This document shows, in pieces, positions 61,124 to 64,000 of a stretch of DNA of 64,000 nucleotides. Numbering within the stretch: the first letter of the stretch is position 1; every line of letters starts with the position of its first letter. This DNA is from Arthrobacter sp. Leaf137 (lineage in GTDB: Bacteria; Actinomycetota; Actinomycetes; Actinomycetales; Micrococcaceae). The DNA lies in the NCBI RefSeq assembly GCF_001423525.1, contig NZ_LMOI01000023.1:124001-188000 (forward strand). The letters are read 5' to 3'. Under the pieces are notes generated by a model. The model did not search any database. It saw only the letters and a list, made by a program, of their open reading frames with translations, and was not told where the DNA came from. Made by a program: the position numbers and the translations under genes.

Positions 61124-62515
61124 ATGCAGGATCTACGGCTTGTAGGCGTGCACGACGACGGGACTCACCTCCTGTTGAGCGGGGCCGGCGGCGAGATGTT
61201 CCGGCTGCCGATCGATGAAGCGCTCCGAACAGCGGGCCGGTCGGCTCCGAAGCCGACGCCGGAACGGCCTGCCATTCCGATGTCCCCCCGGGACATCCAG
61301 GCGCGGATCCGCGCCGGCGCCACGGCCGCAGACGTCGCAGAACTTTCCGGGCTGCCGCTTGCAAAAGTCGAGCGCTACGAAGGCCCGGTCCTTGCCGAAC
61401 GGGAATACATTGCGCAGCAGGCCCGCAAGGTCGAAGTAGCCACGCCCTCCCCCGGCCATGACGTATACAGGTCCGCTTTCGGCGACAACCCCGCCACCCT
61501 GGATGAGATGGTGTCGCACCGGTTGACCGCTCACGGCATCGACCCCTCAGCAGTGGAATGGGATTCGTGGCGCAGGCAGGACGGAACCTGGACCGTTAGC
61601 GCCAGTTTCACGGCAAAGACTGATGGCACTGCCGGAATCGGCGAGGAACCTCCGGCGACGTGGACTTTCAACCCCGTCCGGAAGGCACTGCAAAACGCCA
61701 ACCGCTGGGCCCAGCAGCTCAGCGAACTGGAGCCGCTGGATGGACCCGTTCCGGCCCGCCGCCTGTCGGCCGTCTCTGACCGGCCGTTCGATTTTGAAAC
61801 CGACGCCGACGCGGTGCGGACTGGCCCGCAGGGTGTCGTTACAGGTCCCGGCAAGGAAGCCGATGGGCTGCTCGACATGCTCCGTTCCCGCCGCGGCCAG
61901 CGCCTGGGCGTCGACGAGGACTCCGATGATGCCCTCGCCATGCTACTGACCCAGGGTGTGCCGGCGGCGCACCCGCGGCCTTCGGAAGTTGTCCCTGAAC
62001 CCGAGGCGGACGTTGAGGCCGGTGTCGAAGAACCGGACGACGGGCAGCATGACGATGAACCGGATGCTCCCGCAGCAAAGGGCGACTCCTTCATCCGACG
62101 CCGCGATGCCAGGCCGTCCATGCTGTCCCGCCTGAGCCTGATCCCGCATCACCGCGACGTTGAGGACGACGTCCTGAAACTGCACGACGGCGTCAGCACG
62201 GAAACGCGCGAAGTCACCATCGTCGCGTCCCCGCACAACAGCGCACCCTCGCAGAACGGCCAGCCCGCTCCCGAACGCCCCGCCGAGACAACCTCCGACG
62301 AGGCTCCCTCCGGGCGTGACGGCAACACCAATGCCGGCTTGGACGAACTGCTGGGCGGCGGCCAGCGCCGGTTCGCGTCGAGGAACGACGACGGCCAGTC
62401 AAGCGTGAAGGGGCAGTCGCCGGAGGCTGAGGCGCCCGAGCGTCAGCCTTCCCGCCCCAAGCGGTCCAGTGTCCCGTCCTGGGACGAGATTGTTTTCGGC
62501 ACCCGCAGCGAATAG
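61124..62515 (+). CDS. sepH: septation protein SepH
   Basis: Actinobacterial division protein that promotes FtsZ assembly. The 463-residue protein begins with the conserved DLRLVGVHDDGTHLLLSG and a helix-turn-helix-like part (SPRDIQARIRAGATAADVAELSGLP, DUF3071, about 1-200), then has a long acidic, disordered linker and a short conserved end (SVPSWDEIVFGTR). GGAGG is 8 nt before ATG 61124; a 15-residue extension to 61079 is rejected. It is alone on the plus strand. Confidence 0.9.
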   Translation: MQDLRLVGVHDDGTHLLLSGAGGEMFRLPIDEALRTAGRSAPKPTPERPAIPMSPRDIQARIRAGATAADVAELSGLPLAKVERYEGPVLAEREYIAQQARKVEVATPSPGHDVYRSAFGDNPATLDEMVSHRLTAHGIDPSAVEWDSWRRQDGTWTVSASFTAKTDGTAGIGEEPPATWTFNPVRKALQNANRWAQQLSELEPLDGPVPARRLSAVSDRPFDFETDADAVRTGPQGVVTGPGKEADGLLDMLRSRRGQRLGVDEDSDDALAMLLTQGVPAAHPRPSEVVPEPEADVEAGVEEPDDGQHDDEPDAPAAKGDSFIRRRDARPSMLSRLSLIPHHRDVEDDVLKLHDGVSTETREVTIVASPHNSAPSQNGQPAPERPAETTSDEAPSGRDGNTNAGLDELLGGGQRRFASRNDDGQSSVKGQSPEAEAPERQPSRPKRSSVPSWDEIVFGTRSE

Positions 62516-62614
62516 CGGTATGTCGCGCAGCTCCTGTCCACATCCGGGCCCTTCGCCGTGCAGAAGAGAAAACCGAGCCTCTGCTATGCCTGGTCCTTGT
62601 GGAGTTGACGGCTG

Positions 62615-64000
62615 CTAGGCGTGGAGCAACCAGTCTGTGCGGTTTCCCCATGGATCGGCGGGCAGTATGAAGGGTGTTGCGCAGAAGGCCTCCCACAGCG
62701 GATCGTCCGGGGAGAGATCGCCGGGTTCGATGAGGTCTTCACCGAGTAGTTCCCTGTCCACTGTTTCGTCGTCGGGTGGGTCCGCGAGCAGGTGTTCCGG
62801 ACAGACGACAATGCCGGCAAGTATCTGCTCCTCCAACGACCACGGCGCATCATTTGATCCGTGGGCAGTTCTTTCCTCCGGCAGTTGCTTTGGACGCGTT
62901 TGCTTCGCCGGTTCCTGCGCTTGGCCTATTCTTTCGGGCGCGTCCGTCCCGCCCGACAAGATCACATCGTTGCCCACGCGCACGTCTGCGGTCATGTTGG
63001 CCTCCCCCGCCGCACCAACATCTGCGGTCACTCCTGGCTCCCCGACCACGCCTACGTCCCGGTTCGCTGCAGAGACGCCCGCCACCGCACAGTCGCCAGC
63101 CTCGACATAGTCTCCGGTCAGGGCCCTGTCCTGTTCGAGTTCGAGGAGTGCGGGTGGCCAGTGTGGTGGTTGTGGGTGGGGCTGTTGGGCCGGGTAGTGG
63201 CGGCCGGTGGGGGAGGTCCAGCCGGGTGGTTCAGTCCCGGTTGCTGGCGTGGGGGTCCAGCCGCTGTTGTGCTTCAGCCGGTGATGTTTCGGGCAGAGTT
63301 GTGCCAGGTTGCTGACCCCGGTTGTCCCGTCGTGCTGCCAGGCGGTGAGGTGGTCCGTTTCGTTGTCTGTGCTGGGGTTGGTGCAGCCGGGGAAGGTGCA
63401 GTGCCCGTCGCGCATCCTGATCCAGCGTTTCATCGCCTCCGTCAGCCGGTAACTGGTCCGACCGATCTCCAAGGGCGCACCGTCGCGGGGATCGACGAGG
63501 ACCCGGTAAAACGAGGTCGCCCCGTCGGCGACGAGTTTCCGTGCCATGGCCGCCGGGATGGGCCCGTACCCGTCCAAATCTGCCGGTTCATCAGTGATGC
63601 CCAGCAGGGCGAACAGCGGGACCGTCGGCGACGAGTTTCCGTGCCATGGCCGCCGGGATGGGCCCGTACCCGTCCAAATCTGCCGGTTCATCAGTGATGC
63701 CCAGCAGGGCGAACAGCGGGACGGTCACCAGGACATCGGCCTTCAGTGCGGGGACTGTGCTGAGGTCAACGAAGTACGGGTCGCTCCCGCCACCGGGTTT
63801 TTGGCCGTCGTTGGACCGGTCTGTGGCAGCGGCCCCGGTGTGGGTGCCGAGGAGGAGTCTGGCGGCGGTGTCGGGGCGGAGCTGGGTGAGGGTGCGGGTC
63901 TCGCCGGGGCCTTGGAGGCCGCGGGCGATGGCTGTGGTCTTGTTCCAGATGGCGCAGGCGGTGTCAGCGGGCAGGATCAGGGTAATCGTTGCCATCCCGT
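62615..64000 (-). pseudogene. DUF222/HNH endonuclease, frameshifted by a 100-bp duplication, 5' end outside
   Basis: Common Arthrobacter family (DUF222 plus HNH). On the minus strand the upstream part (64000 to about 63591) encodes a DUF222 segment (TLILPADTACAIW, GPGETRTLTQLRPDTAARLLLG); it reads into a second copy of a 100-bp block and stops at 63591. The rest, open from 63691 to 62615, has HCTFPGCTN, DHLTAWQHDG and CPKHHRLKH, the HNH core, and a long acidic/Thr-rich tail. Removing one copy restores one frame joining KLVADG to ATSFYRVLVD. The ATG at 63995 is not the real start; the gene continues past 64000. Confidence 0.8.
63522..63721. repeat. exact 100-bp tandem duplication
   Basis: Positions 63522-63621 are repeated without a single change at 63622-63721 (match continues for one extra base). 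The length is not divisible by three, so it shifts the HNH frame. Identity of the copies means that it is very recent or an assembly artefact. Confidence 0.97.

Overview
The window is ordinary chromosomal DNA of a high-GC Gram-positive bacterium, most probably Arthrobacter, Pseudarthrobacter or a close relative in the Micrococcaceae. The support is the set of actinobacterial markers: mycothione reductase, SepH, the HGxxPAAW and Trp-associated membrane proteins inside the trp operon, a paired CeoB/CeoC, DUF3000, DUF3159 and DUF3710 proteins, an MT0933-like small protein and a DUF222/HNH endonuclease gene. GTG and TTG starts, 1-nt and 4-nt stop/start overlaps, and apparently leaderless genes (TANNNT about 6-7 nt before the start codon) are all frequent. 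There is no prophage, insertion sequence, CRISPR array or defence island.

Layout. 1-8826 (minus): hisI, trpE, Trp-associated protein, HGxxPAAW protein, trpC, trpB, trpA, lgt, then the 5' part of gltB. 8938-9582 (plus): a TIGR03085-type protein, separated from hisF by a 74-nt inverted repeat. 9665-20442 (minus): def-fmt-rsmB-rpe, an FMN riboswitch, ribM-ribD-ribE-ribB-ribA-ribH, then hisE-hisG-hisF. 20494-22425: a PD-(D/E)XK nuclease-like gene, a minus-strand tRNA-Val(CAC) with a strong terminator, and a plus-strand cluster Gly-Cys-Val-Gly-Val. 22557-30014: MT0933-like protein, BenE transporter, ZapE, sulfurtransferase-SufE-YbaK, an alpha/beta hydrolase, an unrecognised alpha/beta-type protein and MsrB.

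30251-39210 (plus): DUF6421-SDR, threonine aldolase, DUF3000, RNase D, and a fadA-fadB beta-oxidation operon with a repressor-like palindrome in its promoter. 39237-42502 (minus): an ECF vitamin-type transporter. 42748-44172 (plus): mycothione reductase. 44244-52453 (minus): dxs-DUF402-hypothetical-aldo/keto reductase-nucleoside hydrolase, and aconitase upstream of dxs. 52634-60313: an RNA m5U methyltransferase and a KimA-like K+ permease, divergent from ceoB-ceoC, then dut-DUF3710-OB-fold-DUF3159, an order that recalls the M. tuberculosis Rv2689c-Rv2698 region. 60447-62515 (plus): DUF3093 and SepH. 62615-64000 (minus): a DUF222/HNH gene broken by an exact 100-bp tandem duplication.

How it works together. 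The first 20 kb is amino-acid and flavin anabolism plus translation housekeeping (deformylase, formyltransferase, rRNA methylation), with flavin genes placed under FMN control. The later parts cover redox and sulfur chemistry, lipid oxidation, vitamin import, isoprenoid precursors, the TCA cycle and potassium homeostasis. I see no complete unknown multi-gene system. The most interesting items are cis-regulatory: the long inverted repeat after the TIGR03085 gene, the operator-like palindromes before acnA, fadA and DUF6421, the repeated leaderless-start pattern, and the 100-bp duplication in the HNH gene.
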